Origin: Pyropia yezoensis
Taxonomy: Eukaryota; Rhodophyta; Bangiophyceae; Bangiales; Bangiaceae
NCBI GenBank assembly: GCA_009829735.1
Contig: CM020619.1
Coordinates: 28,112,063-28,176,062, forward strand
DNA: 64,000 bases
Direction of reading: 5' to 3'
Below are positions 62,346-64,000 of the stretch, piece by piece. Position 1 is the stretch's first letter, and each line of letters starts with the position of its first letter. Position numbers and translations under genes: made by a program. The notes below the pieces were generated by a model. That model saw only the letters and a program-made list of their open reading frames with translations. It did not search any database and had not been told where the DNA came from.

Positions 62346-62920
62346 TTTCCTTTGGCGACCGAAATTTGCCTCAGTGTAGAGGCTGTTTAAATCTGGGCGA
62401 ACCGGCTCGTGGCTGACCGCGCTATCGGATCTGTTGTGGACCAGCATAAAAACCAGAGGACCGGCGACCATTGAAACCCTCGGAGCAATATGTGGGAATA
62501 GAGTTCATGATATCGGCTCTTGGGAGAGAGTGGGAAAACCTGGTACAGCGTTCCAGGTTCTTTGTCCACAGAGCTGATTCCATCCACCTGTTGTCGGACC
62601 CTCCAGACCTCAAGATGCCAGAGCTATTCGGAGCAGCTGTTTTTCAGCACTGCTCGCACCCCGTTTCTTCTTCGTGACCCTATTTTTGTGCCCTGGTCGC
62701 ACAACACACGTCTTTTCTTCGCCCTCCCGTTCTCCCGGCCCGCTCCTTGCCACTCTCCCCCCAATGCCGCAACTCGGGCGCCCTTGAGCGTCCTCCCGCA
62801 CACTGTCCGGTGCTCTGGTCCAGCCAGCTATCGTCCCGTACTATTCCACCACCACACCCCCCATACCCCGCTCTCGCACAGACATCCCCCGCACACACAT
62901 CCCCCGCCTCGACGTCCCTC
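62346..62920. other. No gene seen
   Basis: Short ORFs only. 62700-62930 is C-rich. Confidence 0.4.
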
Positions 62921-63367
62921 TCAAAAACCCTTCCAATGTGAACCGTCCGTATCAGGGATATACGCGGCGGTGAGCACAAACACATTCGCCGGCGTACGGC
63001 GTAAGAACCGTGGCCGGGTGTACAACAGAGAGTGCCTCATGGGAGTAGGCGTCGGGGACATTGACACCTCCATGGGGATGAAGATCATCAGTCGTTGAAC
63101 TTGGTCTGCAGGGCGTTCGCCCTGATATATGGTGAGCACCTCACCTGCCGGGCTGCCATGGGCTGTCCTGCCCATGGTCAGCCAGCCATTGGCAGGTGGC
63201 TCCACCACGAGAGCGGCGCTGCTCCTTGCCAGGTACTTGTGGTTCACTTGCAAACGCACGCCCTGGCCCCGCTTAGCGGCGGGCGTCTCGCCCGTCCACG
63301 GTGTCACGACCACAGCACCCCCCGGGGACACATCGGCCGTCGGGTGGGGCAAGAAAATAGGCTCCAT
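62921..63367 (-). CDS. Unassigned ORF, 148 aa
   Basis: Starts at ATG 63367 (MEPIFLPHPTADVSPGG) and reads as ordinary protein, with strand-like segments (GVRLQVNHKYLARSSAALVVEP, EVLTIYQGERPADQVQRLMIF, ANVFVLTAAYIPD). Ends SHWKGF. No family is recognised. It may be an exon of a larger gene, because no partner or regulatory signal is visible. Confidence 0.35.
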   Translation of the reverse strand: MEPIFLPHPTADVSPGGAVVVTPWTGETPAAKRGQGVRLQVNHKYLARSSAALVVEPPANGWLTMGRTAHGSPAGEVLTIYQGERPADQVQRLMIFIPMEVSMSPTPTPMRHSLLYTRPRFLRRTPANVFVLTAAYIPDTDGSHWKGF

Positions 63368-63679
63368 GTCGACAGCTCAACTACACACAGCACGAAGATT
63401 CCCAGCGTGTGGACACGGCGCGTGAGTGGGTGTGCCATGGATGAGCGAGGTATGCTCTTCCTCCCCCCCCTCTTCCTCACCCTACCCTCACTATCCACAT
63501 GGCGACTCCCTGTCGAACAAGCTTAACAGCCATGTACGATGATGCCCAACGTCACCACTCCCCACACCATCTCCCAGTCATACATGCACACCCGACCTGT
63601 AGCATGCCAGCCAACCTCCTCCCCACCCTCCCCCCGACAGAACAACGCAATAGGTCCTGCGTACTTTCACGCTCCCAAC

Positions 63680-64000
63680 TCACGTGAGAAACACAGGCCA
63701 AGTCGACACAAGCCGTGTCTGCGCACAAGTGCGGCGCGAACGGGGTTCCTCCGCGAAAAAGAATGGTGAGGACGCGCAGTTCTGGAGATGGCGGTCCGGA
63801 TGCGAGCACGGGGACAGTGCCGCTGCCCTGAAAGAGAGAACAGACAGGTTGGGCGTCAGCGAAGTCGCACCGGTGAGGACCGCACAGTGGATGGCAAGGA
63901 GTCGCTCAGCATCAGCTAGGCACACGCGGCCGGAGGGGGACGTGGGCGACAGTACAGTGGGCGCAAACGAGCCGCGCAGGACCAGCCTGTCACACCGGGC
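63680..64000 (-). CDS. Possible exon entering from the right edge
   Basis: The minus-strand frame is open from the window end (RCDRLVLRGSFAPTVLS ... LADAERLLAIHCAVLTGATS). A splice-acceptor-like stretch (gttctctctttcag) follows at about 63830-63844, beyond which the frame loses protein character. The family is unknown and it is cut by the window edge. Confidence 0.25.
   Translation of the reverse strand, partial: ARCDRLVLRGSFAPTVLSPTSPSGRVCLADAERLLAIHCAVLTGATSLTPNLSVLSFRAAALSPCSHPDRHLQNCASSPFFFAEEPRSRRTCAQTRLVSTWPVFLT

Noticed and set aside
60984..62390. 468-codon plus-strand ORF
   Set aside because: Ala/Pro/Gly/Arg strings with mirror frames on the other strand; no domain, typical of GCC-rich DNA.
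1..64000. CRISPR arrays, bacterial operons, ribosome binding sites
   Set aside because: No regular short repeats with unique spacers; introns, chromodomains and a histone show that the DNA is eukaryotic nuclear.

Overview
This window is a stretch of GC-rich nuclear DNA from a eukaryote, dominated by transposable elements. The evidence is three Ty3/gypsy-type LTR retrotransposons with chromodomain integrases, solo LTRs, a dead Tc1/mariner transposase, CACTA/Plavaka-like transposase pieces, a histone H3 variant, a peroxisomal-type acyl-CoA oxidase with spliceosomal introns, and a Crinkler-like NTPase-nuclease gene. Strong GC bias in coding and non-coding DNA, short introns and repeat richness would fit an alga such as a bangiophyte red alga. 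That placement is an inference I cannot prove from the sequence.

Layout. 1-3735: a long inverted repeat (arms about 581 bp), then a tandem array with a unit of about 455 bp. 3736-9700: sparse DNA with two solo LTRs, one LTR fragment and decayed coding pieces. 9850-10450: Tc1/mariner pseudogene. 10670-11420: G-run/C-run array. 12258-12797: divergent histone H3 with one in-frame stop. 13873-14574: unassigned ORF. 16766-26588: complete element A on the minus strand (gag, protease, RT, RNase H/integrase/chromodomain), with a 705-aa ORF in antisense between pol and the 3' LTR. 26643-41220: CACTA/Plavaka-like fragments, GC-rich low-complexity DNA and a converging unassigned ORF pair. 41924-42423: assembly gap. 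42424-51494: element B on the plus strand, again with a long antisense ORF between pol and the 3' LTR. 51495-54742: element C on the minus strand, cut off after the protease at the B 3' LTR. 54763-57220: acyl-CoA oxidase directly against the element C LTR. 58133-60946: Crinkler-like gene on the minus strand. The rest is low-complexity DNA and two weak ORFs.

Elements A, B and C use the same 18-nt primer-binding site although their LTRs differ, so they share a tRNA primer. A and B encode antisense proteins of similar size with matching short motifs, which suggests a conserved accessory gene. This is the most interesting signal here. Several otherwise intact reading frames (histone H3, Crinkler-like gene, B gag, B antisense ORF, A pol) are each broken by a single in-frame stop. 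All three stop codons are involved, which points to decay or allelic nonsense changes, not to an altered genetic code.
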